From: Pseudeuparius sepicola
Lineage: Eukaryota > Arthropoda > Insecta > Coleoptera > Anthribidae
Direction of reading: 5' to 3'
DNA: 64,000 bases
NCBI GenBank assembly: GCA_963920635.1
Contig: OY987302.1
Span: 30,355,278 to 30,419,277, forward strand
The translations under genes were made by a program, and so were the position numbers. The notes below the pieces were generated by a model, which ran no database searches, was not told the origin of the DNA, and saw only the letters and a program-made list of their open reading frames with translations. This document shows, piece after piece, positions 11,466 to 22,030 of this stretch; position 1 is the first letter of the stretch; every line of letters starts with the position of its first letter.

Positions 11466-12765
11466 TAAAAAAGTAATTACTAATTAAAAATTTCAAATTA
11501 GGTTTATATTTGTCCTTATCTCTTTCAAATGTATAGTGCATCTGAGATAATTATTAAACTTTTGTATCAATAGGGTCCCATTAAGCCATACAAGTTATTC
11601 AACCAGTTTTACGTTTACTGATTGCTCAATTTTTAGGGACAAGTTCCAATCTAATTTTTCTACCGATTTCTAGTCAAACTCAAAGGAAAAGTCCCTTTCA
11701 TCAGAAACACTTGTATTGAAACACCAAAATATGTAGATCAATAGGTTAGCGTTTGAATTCTCAGATCACAGAGTACTAGTAGGTATTTCATAAAATTATT
11801 TTCGGAAAAAAACGTGAATTTTACTGTTCATAATTTTAGTATCACTTTTCTTAGCATCTAAATTCTCAAACTATTATTCTACACATAGTTTTATCTTGAA
11901 ACCTATGTGATTAAAAGTGTAGAATTTCAACAAAAATAAATCGTAAAATGATTTGATGAATTGATGATTTGATGCCATTTTCACTATTCAAATCTTAGTA
12001 TAAAAGAATATCCTAATCCCGAGTATCCCCCACTAAAATCGTCACTAAAAAATCTCTAGCCCTAAAATCTGAAAATAGGTAGGTATATCCAATCCTCAGG
12101 TCAGAACTCGTTTGGTACCCGATCGATAATCTGAACGTTGATTTCTCAGTATTTCATTGCTTCCAGCTACAGTCACAAAAAATCCATTCCTGTACAAAAG
12201 TTAAAATTTCTCGCATAAACTGATCAAAGCATATTCGAAAAATTCCTTTATTTTCACCAATCAAATCTTAGTAACACTTGTGTATGTCTTGTCTCACATA
12301 TTCCTAATAATAGGTTACCGAGAATGAAAATCTGAAAAAAGTCGCGTGGAAATTTTTGCCACAAATGGTCCCCAGTATAATCGACTTCTACCTACGAGCA
12401 AGAACCTTGACTACCCGATGGCAATCAATAGGTTACCGAGAATGAAAATCTGGAAAAAGTCCCATGGAAATTCGGTTAGAAATGTTCCCCCGACCCCCAG
12501 TATAATGCCTATTCCTATCCTATTGAAAATATCTCTGGTGCTTTTTTCCAACTGTCCAATTCAAAACCGGGAAATTGTGGTCGAATGCTATCCCAGTTCT
12601 GTCGACCCTAGCCACATGTGTAATTGTCACCTCGGCACAATAATTCGGTTTTCTCAAGTTTGGGAAAATTACAGAAAGTTCTTAGTACTTGCTGGGGAGT
12701 TTTCCTGAAAACTGACCTCAGAAGAAAGTCGCGGAAAATTTTTGGAAAAATTCACAGACGGTTAG
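11466..12765. other. No gene; short imperfect duplication
   Basis: Only a partial duplication is seen: GGTTACCGAGAATGAAAATC occurs at about 12314 and 12431. The 120-codon plus frame at 12346-12708 has no recognisable domain. The 3' LTR expected after the env gene (minus strand, below 12766) is not found here. Confidence 0.55.
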
Positions 12766-14790
12766 TCACGTTAGTCCCTCCATTTCCATTTCCATATCCA
12801 TTTTCTTCTTATTTTTCTTCACTTTCTTCTTCAAAATCTTGTAAAGTTTCCAAATACCATATGCGGCTGCTAATAGGATAATTATAACTGTTGTCGTTCC
12901 TAGACCATAACTTAAGGAACGAATTTCAAGTATTTTTGGAATTTCTAATTGCTCTGATTTTTCTTTAAGATCATTTATAGCTTTTATGTCAATATTTTGA
13001 GGTTGTAGAGGTTTTTCTTGTAGATAATTAAAGTTTAAATCATTTATTTGTATTTCTGGTAAATTGAGTGGTTTACCATGAATTTCTTCTTGTTTGTTAA
13101 TAAATTTGAAACTATCGTAGTTTATTTCGCAATTTTCAGGAATATGAATTAAATTGGATTCGTAGAGTATCTTAATTTCTTCATTTTTGTTGCATTTTGT
13201 TAAGATTTTCAATGGTTGTTTGGAAGGGATAGCAATAACATATTGACTATTAATGACTTCCATTATTGGGGTTTGAACTTGGATATTAACTGACATATTG
13301 GTACATTGATTTCCTTCGGCTTCTTTAATTAATGACGTAATATATTCATTTAAAAACGGTGTAAGTTGATTTTGACATATGTGAATGTTCTCAACTATGA
13401 GGCATTCTTCTTCTTGAAATTGTTGTTGGTTTGAACCAAGTATAAGGTAAGGCTGATTAGTGACAATAATTAAATTTTTGACTGGAATTGGAAATAGGTG
13501 GTAAATTTGGGATATGTATAGCAAATATTATTTTATTCTTTGAGAAATTAATTTGAAGTCCAGCTAATTGATAATAAGAAATTATATTTTTAAATTTTAA
13601 AACTGATTCATTTTCATAGAGATTTTCTAGGTATTTTACTGTTTTTTGGAGTTCTGATGCTGAAATTACTGAACTATGTATAGTATTTAATTTTGCAAAC
13701 ATTATTGCATTTTCGAGATTATCAAGAAATGTAATTAAATTTTGACAATTAAGTATTACTTGATCTAAAACATTTTGAGCTCTTAAGTATGCTGTAAAAT
13801 CATTAATTGTTTTGTTAATATTAAACTCAAAATATTCTAGTCTTTCTTTTATTAAGTTTTGATTTGATTGTAAAATTGTCATTGTTGAGTTATAATTGAA
13901 GACCTCGGTGCAAAAACCGGACAAGTCCATAGTTTACAAGTTTTGGGAAAATGAAAAAAAACTCCCGGACTTGTCTGGTTCTTGCACCCATGAATGCGAG
14001 CGGCCAAGTCCTAAAGCTATATATCAACGTTATTCTGCTTTGGATTTGGCTGATTCTTGCACCAATCGATCGGCGATATTTTAATACATAAATGTAGTGG
14101 AAAAAGTCAATTTTACCCATATTTATAAGTTGTAAGAAAATGAAAAAAAACTCCCGGACTTGTCTGGTTCTTGCACCCAAGAATGCGAGTGGCCAAGTCC
14201 TTAAGCTATATATCAACGTTATCATGCTTTGGACTTGGCTGATTCTTGCACCAATCGATCGGCGATATTTTAATACATAAATGTAGTGGAAAAAGTCAAT
14301 TTTACCCAAAAGTGGACTTGTCCGGTTTTTGCACCGAGGTCTTCAATTATTAATAAGTTGTTTCGTGAGAGATATTTGTAAAGAAATTTCATTTGTAAAA
14401 GATTGTTGATTATTTTCTAAGGTAACAATTGCTTTGTCATATTTTTCGCCATCATCGGAGTCTAGGGTCCCGAAAAGCCATTTTGATGCTTTACCTATAG
14501 CGTTAATTAATCCTCGTTTAACTCTATTATGCGGAGTAATATTATCTATTTTGTTTTCTACTTCAACAATTAAATAATCTACGTGATGTAAAAGGTTATG
14601 TAATACGTTCCTATATGAATTGTTAAGTAAAGTATTATTTTTATTAGTAAGGGTTAACTTGATTATATCATAAAATTTGCGAATAGTGGTTAATTGGTTA
14701 ATAATAGGGTCAATCTCTATATAGTGTACAAATGTATGTTTGTTTTTTATAATACGGGTATCTCCTCATTGAAATGGGAGTAAGGGAGTT
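12766..14790 (-). pseudogene. env: Errantivirus env, frameshifted and split
   Basis: This codes for a class I-type envelope fusion protein of the gypsy env/baculovirus F family. Seen in order on the minus strand: an N-terminal stretch from about 14760, a furin-type site RVKR at 14524-14513 followed by a GLIN start of the mature subunit, the FGTLD signature, helical Asn/Leu-rich sequence, and a C-terminal membrane segment around residues 215-235 of the last frame (TTVIIILLAAAYG) with a Lys-rich tail. An insertion at 13898-14344 splits the reading frame, and a further frameshift lies near 13500. The N-terminal signal peptide is not intact. Not functional as it stands. Confidence 0.85.
13898..14344. 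mobile_element. Small palindromic-end transposon inside env
   Basis: Perfect 32-base terminal inverted repeats start GAAGACCTCGGTGCAAAAAC (13898-13929 and 14313-14344). AATT flanks both ends (13894-13897, 14345-14348), a likely 4-base target duplication, though it also extends the palindrome. The interior is two tandem units of 189 bases. A 22-base motif like the terminus (GGACTTGTCTGGTTCTTGCA and variants) recurs internally at about 13967, 14042, 14156 and 14231. No transposase. The 139-codon minus frame here only reads the tandem repeat. Confidence 0.85.
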
Positions 14791-14811
14791 TTGATAGGAG
14801 TAAACGTCATG

Positions 14812-15682
14812 TCATTCGTTGCTGTCAGTTTCGTAAGTAATGTCAATAATATCGTCGTGAATAGCATAACTGCAGCTAGGTTCATTTTCATTCTCCTGAA
14901 AATAAGGAGGTAAATTAATTTTTGGTTTCCTTAATTGTGCTTTGTGAATAATTTTATCGTCTTGAGTTTTAATTTTTGAACCTAAGTCTTCTTTGATTTC
15001 AATTTTAATATGTTTTGGTTTCGTTATATCGCGCATGGATGCTTTATTTTGTTGACATTGTACAGTGTTTGGTTCATAATTTAAAGCTTCTTCTCTATCC
15101 TTATTATGTCTGGTATTTTGTTTTATTTTCTTCTCTAAAGACATTTGGTGTATTTTATTATAAATTATTTTGAGTTTATTCTTTCTTTCATCTATATATT
15201 GATTCAAAATAATCTCATCTGTTATATCAAAGGGGTCAAGCGCATTTGTATGACCGTTTACTATATCAAAAGGTTTCTGTTTTGTTACGCTATGAATAGA
15301 ATTATTGTAGCCTAAGATTGCATAGTGCATTAATTGTTTTATATCCGAGTTCGGATGAGTAAGTTTTAAAACACGTACCTACGCTATCAAGTAGTGTATT
15401 ATGTAATCTCTCTACATTACTGTTACTATTCGAATTACCGGGGGTAGTAAAATGTAATTGGACATTATGAAGTTTACAAAAATCTGATAAAAGAGTTGTT
15501 TTAAATTCAGTACCATTATCACATGTTATTGATTTTGGTATTCCAAAGTGTGATACAAAAGTAAAAATTCCATTAATAACATCGGTTGAATTACAGGATT
15601 CTAAGAAATAAGCTTGGGCATATTTTGAAAATACGTCTATGATTGTCAAAAATTTCTTTTCTAGTATTTGAAATGTGTCCAT
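14812..15682 (-). pseudogene. Integrase core and C-terminal tail, frameshifted
   Basis: Two overlapping frames continue the integrase begun at 15693-17900. The first (15302-15682, 126 codons) holds the catalytic core: Asp in DVFSKYAQA, Asp in CDNGTEF and Glu in NVERLHNTL, the D-D-E triad that joins retroelement DNA to the target. The second (14812-15330, 172 codons) holds YNNSIHSVTKQKPF and the basic tail typical of errantivirus integrases. Frame changes near 15690 and 15320 break the protein. The three acidic residues are all still present. Confidence 0.85.
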
Positions 15683-15692
15683 ATGAACAGAC

Positions 15693-17900
15693 TCAAAAGG
15701 TTGTGATGCGGAGTAGGGGTAAATGCAAATTTAATTTTTGGTGGATTTCGATCATATATTTGGCCTTATTACATATTTCACATTTATTTATATATTCAGT
15801 TATATCATTTTTCATGTTTGGCCAATAGTATAACTTCTTTAAAGCCATTAATGTTTCGTTAATACCTCTATGACATGTTTTCTTTTCATGGTGATAAACT
15901 AAAAGTTCGTCTTGACGATATTTTTCAGTGATATCTGTTGCAAGTATATTAGAAAAATTTAGTTTACGAGCGTGATTTTTAAAGGTTTGGGCTAATAAAT
16001 TGCAAATTCTAGGTTTTAAATCAATTTCACTCTTCTGAATATAGATACTATAAAGTGATTTTGGGTTTATGTATTCTTTAAAAAATTTAATTAATTCATA
16101 AGCGTAATTTTTCAGTGTCAATTTCACAGTTAGCCTAATTTTATTAGGAAAAGGGTATGATTTAATAACATGGTGTCTTCCTGAATCTTTTAAAATGAAT
16201 ATAATTTGATTAGTATAAGTGTTTAGACAATTTTCAGTTATTGGAATGGTTAAAATTGGATCTTCTATTGCAGAATGAACAGTTTCAATTTCGTTTCTAT
16301 TTTCAATAAGTTCTTCAATCTCTCCGGTAGGTTTAATTAGAATATCGGATATTATATTTATTTTTGGTTTCGAACGATTTTCATTTACTTCACGATTTTC
16401 TTCGGGGAATTCGGCCTCTAAATATTCTTGTATTTCCTGATTAGTAATGGGATTATTCAAAAATTGAGGGTTGAGAAATTGTTTGATATCTTGGTTTATA
16501 TCAGCGGGGTTTACTATTACTGATTGATTTTCGATAGCATTGATTTCATCACTATCTATATAACAAATAATTATTTTGATTGGTACAGATTTGAAAATAA
16601 ATTTGATCATTTGTTTAATTGTATTCCAATCTAGTTTATCAAGTCCTGATGCAATTTTTGGCATGGCTAAATATCGTACGTTATTTTTTATTATATGGTC
16701 CCTTAAATTTTGTAAACAGATAAATACATCATGGTATGCTGGTTTCTCGTAAAAGTACTTTTTAGTTATTAAATAGTAAATAAATCGTTTCTTGTCATTT
16801 AAAATTGCTATTTGACCTACTTGTTTATTTTGATTCTTCAGATAATTAATATTATTATATTTTTCTTTAAATTGTAGGGCTATACCTGCTCCTAACTTAA
16901 AGTCTTCTGAAACACGATGAGCTAAAGAGTACTCAAGAGGTACTTCAAATAAATTCTTCCTAACTTCTATAACTTTATTATCATTATTATCATTAATACT
17001 TTCTTTAAATTCTATATACCCTTCATCATAATTATTAACAACTTCAATACTAACTTGATTTTTAAAATCACTATTGCTATAAACTTCATCTTTTTCGTAA
17101 CTTTCATAAGGTACATTATTATCAATAACTTCTTCATTAATATTATTATTACAACTTAGAACTTCGTTATTTTCTCCTATAACATCTTTATTATTTATTT
17201 CAACTTTATTCTTATTCTTCTTAACTCTATTTTTATGTTTCCTAACTTTATTTTTATTTATTTTAACTTTGTCGGTATTTTCTATAAAAACTTCATTTAT
17301 TTCACAAGTTTCATAAAATATATCGTCATTAACTTCTTTATCTGTATCGTAAACATTATCATTATCATTATTAAAATCTTGGGAATCTAAATATAGCAAA
17401 TTAATCATCTCCGAAGCATCGTGGTTATTTAAAACTGTATCTCTTGTTTCTGGAGAATAAAGACTAGTTATGTTGCATTGGGGAACAATAGCATTATTGT
17501 TAAACTTGTTTACTGGGATCTTGGCTGAAAGTGCTTCGTGTGCATTTACTGAAATTGTATATTGTTTGTCATCTGGTCGCCTATAATAGAAAGGAATTTC
17601 CGTAGTTTTATTTATTAATAGATCATTTTCTAGATCAATATGAAATTTTAAATTTTTTAAGTCACGTAAGCCTATAATACCGTCAAAATAAGGGTGAAAA
17701 TCAAATAAAATTACTGGAATAACCATATCAGTATTTAATTCTTCTGGAGCTGGGATATTGGCTCTAAATTTAATTTCCGTTTCACCTAAACTTGTTTTGA
17801 CCTGTGTCGGGCAATTATAAATACAATTTGAAAAATGTTTTTCTACTATTGAAGGTCTTAAGATTGAATGAAAACAACCTGTGTCGATAAGTAATTTCAT
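15693..17900 (-). CDS. Polyprotein: protease, macro domain, integrase zinc finger; no RT
   Basis: A 735-codon open frame. Residues 1-110 are a retroviral-type aspartic protease (LLIDTGCF, then IIGLRDL). Residues about 150-300 are acidic, Asn/Lys-rich linker. Residues about 308-448 match macro domains of the ADP-ribose hydrolase TARG1/OARD1 type: LGAGIALQFKEKY, YYLITKK and AMPKIASGLDKLDW, including the Lys (about 379-380) and Asp (about 421) used in catalysis in that family. Residues about 530-660 resemble the errantivirus segment just after RNase H. Residues about 668-710 are the HHCC zinc finger of integrase. The reverse transcriptase and RNase H that normally lie between protease and this segment are absent. 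The open frame also extends upstream of the first Met towards gag, so expression by frameshifting from gag is likely. Confidence 0.85.
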   Translation of the reverse strand: MKLLIDTGCFHSILRPSIVEKHFSNCIYNCPTQVKTSLGETEIKFRANIPAPEELNTDMVIPVILFDFHPYFDGIIGLRDLKNLKFHIDLENDLLINKTTEIPFYYRRPDDKQYTISVNAHEALSAKIPVNKFNNNAIVPQCNITSLYSPETRDTVLNNHDASEMINLLYLDSQDFNNDNDNVYDTDKEVNDDIFYETCEINEVFIENTDKVKINKNKVRKHKNRVKKNKNKVEINNKDVIGENNEVLSCNNNINEEVIDNNVPYESYEKDEVYSNSDFKNQVSIEVVNNYDEGYIEFKESINDNNDNKVIEVRKNLFEVPLEYSLAHRVSEDFKLGAGIALQFKEKYNNINYLKNQNKQVGQIAILNDKKRFIYYLITKKYFYEKPAYHDVFICLQNLRDHIIKNNVRYLAMPKIASGLDKLDWNTIKQMIKFIFKSVPIKIIICYIDSDEINAIENQSVIVNPADINQDIKQFLNPQFLNNPITNQEIQEYLEAEFPEENREVNENRSKPKINIISDILIKPTGEIEELIENRNEIETVHSAIEDPILTIPITENCLNTYTNQIIFILKDSGRHHVIKSYPFPNKIRLTVKLTLKNYAYELIKFFKEYINPKSLYSIYIQKSEIDLKPRICNLLAQTFKNHARKLNFSNILATDITEKYRQDELLVYHHEKKTCHRGINETLMALKKLYYWPNMKNDITEYINKCEICNKAKYMIEIHQKLNLHLPLLRITTF

Positions 17901-17968
17901 GTTAGGATTTTTAACTTGAATGTAAGCTAAACTATTATGCTGTTCTACGGAAATTTCTACTATTTCTT

Positions 17969-19366
17969 TTATTTCTTCCGTTTGGGAAAACGACTGATTA
18001 AGGGAAAATTTCTAAAATTGTCTTCTTTATTATTTTCGGAATTTTGTACTTGGTTTGTACGTGAATTTTGAGTTTCGTTATTTTGATTTTGTTGCTGTTG
18101 CGCAACATTTTCATTTTCATTTTCATTTTCATTTTCTATTTGATACAACTCTTCGACTATAGCGTTATTTTGCGGTTGAAAACTATTTCTTGAAAAATTA
18201 TTTTGTCTTGAAGAAAAGCTTCTGTGCACATTAGAAGGTACACGAGAATTTGTGGACATAGCCTCCAGATTTCTATAATTTGGATTATTATTATTATTAA
18301 AATAATTTCGACTAATTTGGGAAGCTACCTGCATCGGTTCATATTGTCTCTGGGGAATTTGACCAGTGGGTCGAAAAACATTACGCGGTGGTCCGAAAAC
18401 TTGTCGGTTAGTGGGATAGTGTCTTTGTATTTGTCTAGGCTGTACATTAATTGGTTGGCTAGGAAATTGTTGTTGAAATTGGGGTTGTTGTTGGAAATTT
18501 GGATTCCTAACTTGGTTAGTGTTGTTATTAAATCTGGGGAAATTGTTAGTTCTCTGAAAATTAGATCTTTGGAAATTATTTTGGTAATTTTGGAAATTTG
18601 GTCTTGTAAAATAATTATTATGACCAGAATTATTTTGTCTTGGAAAATTCTGTGGTGTATTTTTAAATAAATTCTGTGTATAATTAAAATTTTCCTCCTG
18701 TATGACAAGAGTCATTGCGTCTTCTAGAGTATTAGGTTCTTTTAACCGAATTATGGTCTGTAAAGGACCAAATAAACCTCTAACAAAGGTTTTTAAACAT
18801 AGTTGATTGTATTGGCGTGAATAAATTTCTTTTGTTACTTGATTCATATAAATATCCGTTCTAATTTTCTGTATTAAACTACTACGCATTACTTGTAGTC
18901 TTTTTGCAAAATCAAGAGGTTGCTCATTTTTGAAAGGTCTAGCAACAAAAAGGTCTTGTTCTAAACATTCTACACTCCTTCGATCGCCAAAGCATTGAAT
19001 AAGAGCTTCTTTAATTTTTTGCCACGTATCTAACTCATTTCTACAACCTACTAATATTTCTGCTCTGCCAACTAGTTTAGTTTGGACAGCTTTGATAATA
19101 TAATTTTTTAACAATGCATCATTAAATCGCTCGTATGTTTCGAACAAATAATCGCATGAACTGATAAATTTTGGCAAGGAAGTTTCATTGCAATCAAAAG
19201 GACAAATCGTATCGATGTACATTTTTAACATTGTAAGATTTGGTTCATTATTGTCATTATTTCCTTCATTATTAGGTGCCATTTTATTTTCTGTAGTTAT
19301 ACTCAAAGTTTTAGAGAATAACTTAGCAAGATCACTTATAGATTCAACGTCACTCATAAAATACAA
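17969..19366 (-). CDS. gag: Errantivirus-like Gag
   Basis: A 465-codon open frame giving a structural protein that would package element RNA. Residues about 50-235 carry the capsid-like region of errantivirus Gag (pattern ETSLPKFISSCDYLFETY, then GRAEILVGC and CFGDRRSVECLEQDL). Residues about 240-430 are extremely Asn/Gln/Arg/Phe-rich. There is no CCHC zinc knuckle, as in most errantiviruses. A short NENENENEN repeat lies near residue 410. The next polyprotein frame is open right after the gag stop in the -1 phase. The ORF is intact although integrase and env are broken. Confidence 0.85.
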   Translation of the reverse strand: MYFMSDVESISDLAKLFSKTLSITTENKMAPNNEGNNDNNEPNLTMLKMYIDTICPFDCNETSLPKFISSCDYLFETYERFNDALLKNYIIKAVQTKLVGRAEILVGCRNELDTWQKIKEALIQCFGDRRSVECLEQDLFVARPFKNEQPLDFAKRLQVMRSSLIQKIRTDIYMNQVTKEIYSRQYNQLCLKTFVRGLFGPLQTIIRLKEPNTLEDAMTLVIQEENFNYTQNLFKNTPQNFPRQNNSGHNNYFTRPNFQNYQNNFQRSNFQRTNNFPRFNNNTNQVRNPNFQQQPQFQQQFPSQPINVQPRQIQRHYPTNRQVFGPPRNVFRPTGQIPQRQYEPMQVASQISRNYFNNNNNPNYRNLEAMSTNSRVPSNVHRSFSSRQNNFSRNSFQPQNNAIVEELYQIENENENENENVAQQQQNQNNETQNSRTNQVQNSENNKEDNFRNFPLISRFPKRKK

Positions 19367-19660
19367 AAATCTCTAAAGAATTTTCAAAAATATTCAATAA
19401 ATTCAAATTAAATAGATAAACTTAAAGGATAAGGATCCACAGGAACTTGGCTCTCACCAAAAATCTTTGATCGCCGGCCAACTCCTTCGGATTGACTAGG
19501 TGAGCAATGTCTTCGTTGTAGCTGCTGCGGTGTTGACTGCCAGGGGTTGAGGTTCTGCGTTTTCAGGATTGAAATCCTTCGGGTCCTCGCGACACGGTAG
19601 AAACGTTGCCAATTATGGAAATCGATCTAAGAACGTTCGTGGGAACTGGACACAAAAAAT

Positions 19661-19676
19661 CCGCACGACTGCGCCA
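19661..19676 (-). other. Primer binding site, serine-tRNA-like
   Basis: On the minus strand TGGCGCAGTCGTGCGG directly follows the LTR end. TGGCGCAGTCG is the common start of errantivirus primer sites that pair with the 3' end of tRNA-Ser; the next bases differ from the usual GTAGGAT. Confidence 0.75.
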
Positions 19677-19893
19677 GTTAAATTAACTATTTTGGAAAAT
19701 GAGTTTTTAAAACAATTTATTTGGAAGCAACAGGGCAGCGATTACTGCTACAATTCAGACAAGACTGATTAACAATAGATCAGAGCTTAAATATATACTT
19801 TATATAAATGCAACCTAAGCATACACGTGCCGCGCACTCAGCATCCAGTCATCACTTTTACAAAAAGAGGCCATTGTCCGTAGGCAGGTAACT
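19676..19893 (-). repeat. 5' LTR of the errantivirus-like element
   Basis: Bounded by AGTTA and TAACT on the minus strand, directly next to the primer site. It holds a TATA-like ATTTATATAAAG (near 19800) and an AATAAA (near 19728), the order expected for promoter and polyadenylation signal. Part of it (19690-19770) matches 53690-53780, the LTR after a second env copy. The exact outer end is inferred from the AGTTA/TAACT pair. Confidence 0.7.
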
Positions 19894-20629
19894 GCTTGTT
19901 ACAAAAAATCACGCTTTTTAAATGCCTATGTAAACACCCTAGTTTTCATAATTTCCAAGTAGAAAAATATATTTACTACCAAATTATTTATTAATTGGGA
20001 TTTATTATCGAATTGTACGTTCATTTACTCAATAAAAAAATCTGTGGAATTTATTAAGACATAAAATGATTTTAGTATACAGTAAAAGTTGTTTGTAATG
20101 CTAAAATAGCTTAAATACTATCTATCAATCAACTAATCCAAATGTTGTAAAAGGCCCATATCTCTCACATTTTGAGGCAAAACACGATGAGCGATATTCC
20201 AAAGTTATCTGAATATTAGTTTTGTTCATATTTAGATTAGACAATTTCGATATTAGGAACAACTTAGGTATTAGGAACTAGAAAATAACTGAATTTATCG
20301 ATATTCTATGTATTAGAAACAACTTCTATTAATAACATGTTCTAGTAGTTCTTAAAGTACGACACCTTTATGCCTAAGGTAACTTAGGTTTTCTCAATTT
20401 TTTAAACACCTTATATAAATTTGTCACATTCTAATACTATTTTCAGGCTCAGAACAAGTAAAATTTTTTATCAAGAGTGACTTTTGCGATAAAATGGAAA
20501 CTAAAAAAGTTTTTCCTTTTGGAACCTCTTCCCGTGGACCTAAAGAACTAGATACACCCGATACAACATAAAAGACACTCATATTATGTTATTCTAGGCG
20601 ATACATTCATTGAAAACACTGTTGCCAAA
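19894..20629. other. A/T-rich sequence, no feature found
   Basis: No gene or clear repeat structure supported upstream of the errantivirus LTR. Confidence 0.55.
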
Positions 20630-20831
20630 TGTAGGGTCTGAGAGAGCTGTAGAACGTATCCGGGTCTGACTTTGTTACACGCATTTATACGGCATTCTCC
20701 GCTGCGCCCTCTGCAGAACGCAGCAATGAACTAAATCCGTATATAATGACATATACAACCGCCTTTACAGACTCGGCTGAAAATTCACCCCCTGCACCCC
20801 CACTACCCCCTTCACCTAAATATAGGTGAAA

Positions 20832-20865
20832 ACGTTCTCAGACCCGCAGCCGGGTCTGAGAACGT
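20832..20865. repeat. Perfect 15-bp hairpin
   Basis: ACGTTCTCAGACCCG and its complement are separated by CAGC. It lies at the start of a partial copy of repeat unit A (20868-20935). In the copies at 10740 and 11375 this hairpin is missing. It looks like a short insertion or end structure. Confidence 0.75.
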
Positions 20866-21091
20866 CGAAAATGGCTTGACATTGTAGGTAGAGTATGGCA
20901 AAATGGGTCTGTATAAGCGGTCAAACAAATCTATATATATATATATATATATTACACCCTGTATATATATATATATATATATATATGTAATATATATATA
21001 AAGAACGTTAGATTGTGAGTGTAGATGTAAAAACAAGAAAATAATAATGGGCATAGCACTCAAAATTAGAAAACAAAAAAAGGACTAGTAA

Positions 21092-21134
21092 CCGCATACA
21101 CGTGTTTCATGCTATTTGGCAATCATCAGTACGG
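21092..21134 (-). ncRNA. Hammerhead ribozyme-like motif (copy C)
   Basis: On the minus strand: CCGTA, then CTGATGA, a short stem II (TGC/GCA), GAAA, CACGTGTA, then TGCGG. CCGTA pairs with TGCGG (five pairs, one G-U) as stem I. The catalytic core CUGAUGA...GAAA is intact, and cleavage would fall after the A of GUGUA. The U-U mismatch at the base of stem II is atypical. Confidence 0.7.
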
Positions 21135-21629
21135 TGTAACATCAACCAAATCGAAATGATAGGAAAGATTTGGGAAGCAACAAATGAAGTCCAGGCAGGA
21201 GCCAACAGCACATTTGCAGCTTTAGTCAGCACATCCCCAGTTTCGGGGCTTGATACTAACTGTGTTATTATCTAACTGTGTTAGTATCTAACTGTGTTAG
21301 TATCTAACTGTGTTAGTATCAAGCCCCAAAACACGTGTATGCAGTTACTAGTCCTTTTTTTTTGTTTTCTAATTTTGAGTGCTATGCCCATTATCACTTT
21401 TTCTTGTTTTTACATCTACACTCACAATCTAACATTCTTTGTTTCATTGTATCTTGGGCGAAAAGATTTCCACGTAGATCGCTTTAGCAGCCTCCGTGGC
21501 TGTGTTAGTATCAAGCCCCGAAACTGGGGATGTGCTGACTAAAGCTGCAAATGTGCTGTTGGCTCCTGCCTAGACTTCATTTGTTGCTTCCCAAATCTTT
21601 CCTATCTTTTCGATTTGGTTGATGTCACA

Positions 21630-21672
21630 CCGTACTGATGATTGCCAAATAGCATGAAACACGTGTATGCGG
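21630..21672 (+). ncRNA. Hammerhead ribozyme-like motif (copy D)
   Basis: Same motif as copy C on the opposite strand, in the right arm of the inverted repeat: stem I 21630-21634 with 21668-21672, CTGATGA at 21635-21641, GAAA at 21656-21659, CACGTGTA at 21660-21667. Stem III is the self-complementary ACACGUGU, which favours a two-base-pair minimal stem or pairing between two copies. Confidence 0.7.
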
Positions 21673-22030
21673 TTACTAGTCCTTTTTTTTGTTTTTTAAT
21701 TTTGAGTGCTATGCCCATTATCACTTTTTCTTGTATATATATATATATATATATTTGAAGCAAGTCTTGTTAAATACTTTTGCCCTGAAACGTCTATCAA
21801 GAAACTCTCTGTCCATCATTTAGCTCTTAATTACTTTAAGAGTGCTGTCAATCCAAATGTGTTTGATTTTATGCAATGCTGTAAGGCTGGATTGACCGAA
21901 GAACTGTGCAAAATAGTTGCAAAAACAACTTCTCTTCAAGACAAATCTTAACTATGGTACGAATTGAGGTATGGAAGAGTCACAGCGTCCAAAATGTATG
22001 ACGCTTCAAGATGCTCGAAACACGATGTTG

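Larger units (their letters stand above)
12766..19893 (-). mobile_element. Errantivirus-like LTR retroelement, broken
   Basis: Reading the minus strand: 5' LTR (19893-19676), primer site, leader, gag, a polyprotein with protease, macro domain and integrase zinc finger, integrase core and tail, then env. This order (gag-pol-env, serine-tRNA-type primer site, baculovirus-F-like env) is that of insect errantiviruses. Reverse transcriptase and RNase H are missing from the polyprotein. Frameshifts break integrase and env, a palindromic transposon splits env, and no 3' LTR is found at the low-coordinate end. It could not move on its own. Confidence 0.85.
21002..21735. mobile_element. Inverted Penelope-like repeat with hammerhead motifs
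   Basis: Arms 21034-21258 and 21504-21735 are near-perfect reverse complements. A third, partial copy of the outer part lies at 21319-21440 in the orientation of the right arm. A short tandem (GTTAGTATCTAACT) sits between. Each full arm carries a hammerhead-ribozyme motif. Hammerheads of this minimal type are a known mark of Penelope-like retroelement long repeats, but no Penelope reverse transcriptase or GIY-YIG endonuclease is seen in the window, so the family assignment is inference. Confidence 0.7.

Noticed and set aside
12300..12765. 3' LTR of the errantivirus-like element
   Set aside because: No match to the 5' LTR at 19676-19893 or to the LTR-like segment at 53690-53780 could be seen.
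13890..14309. 139-codon minus frame with internal duplication
   Set aside because: It reads across the 189-base tandem units of the small transposon in env; the duplication is at the DNA level and no protein feature is seen.
20812..21063. Minus open frame rich in Tyr-Ile repeats
   Set aside because: It only translates the TA microsatellites.
21319..21440. A fifth hammerhead
   Set aside because: The copy starts at AACACGTGTATG and lacks the CTGATGA half and stem I partner, so it cannot fold.
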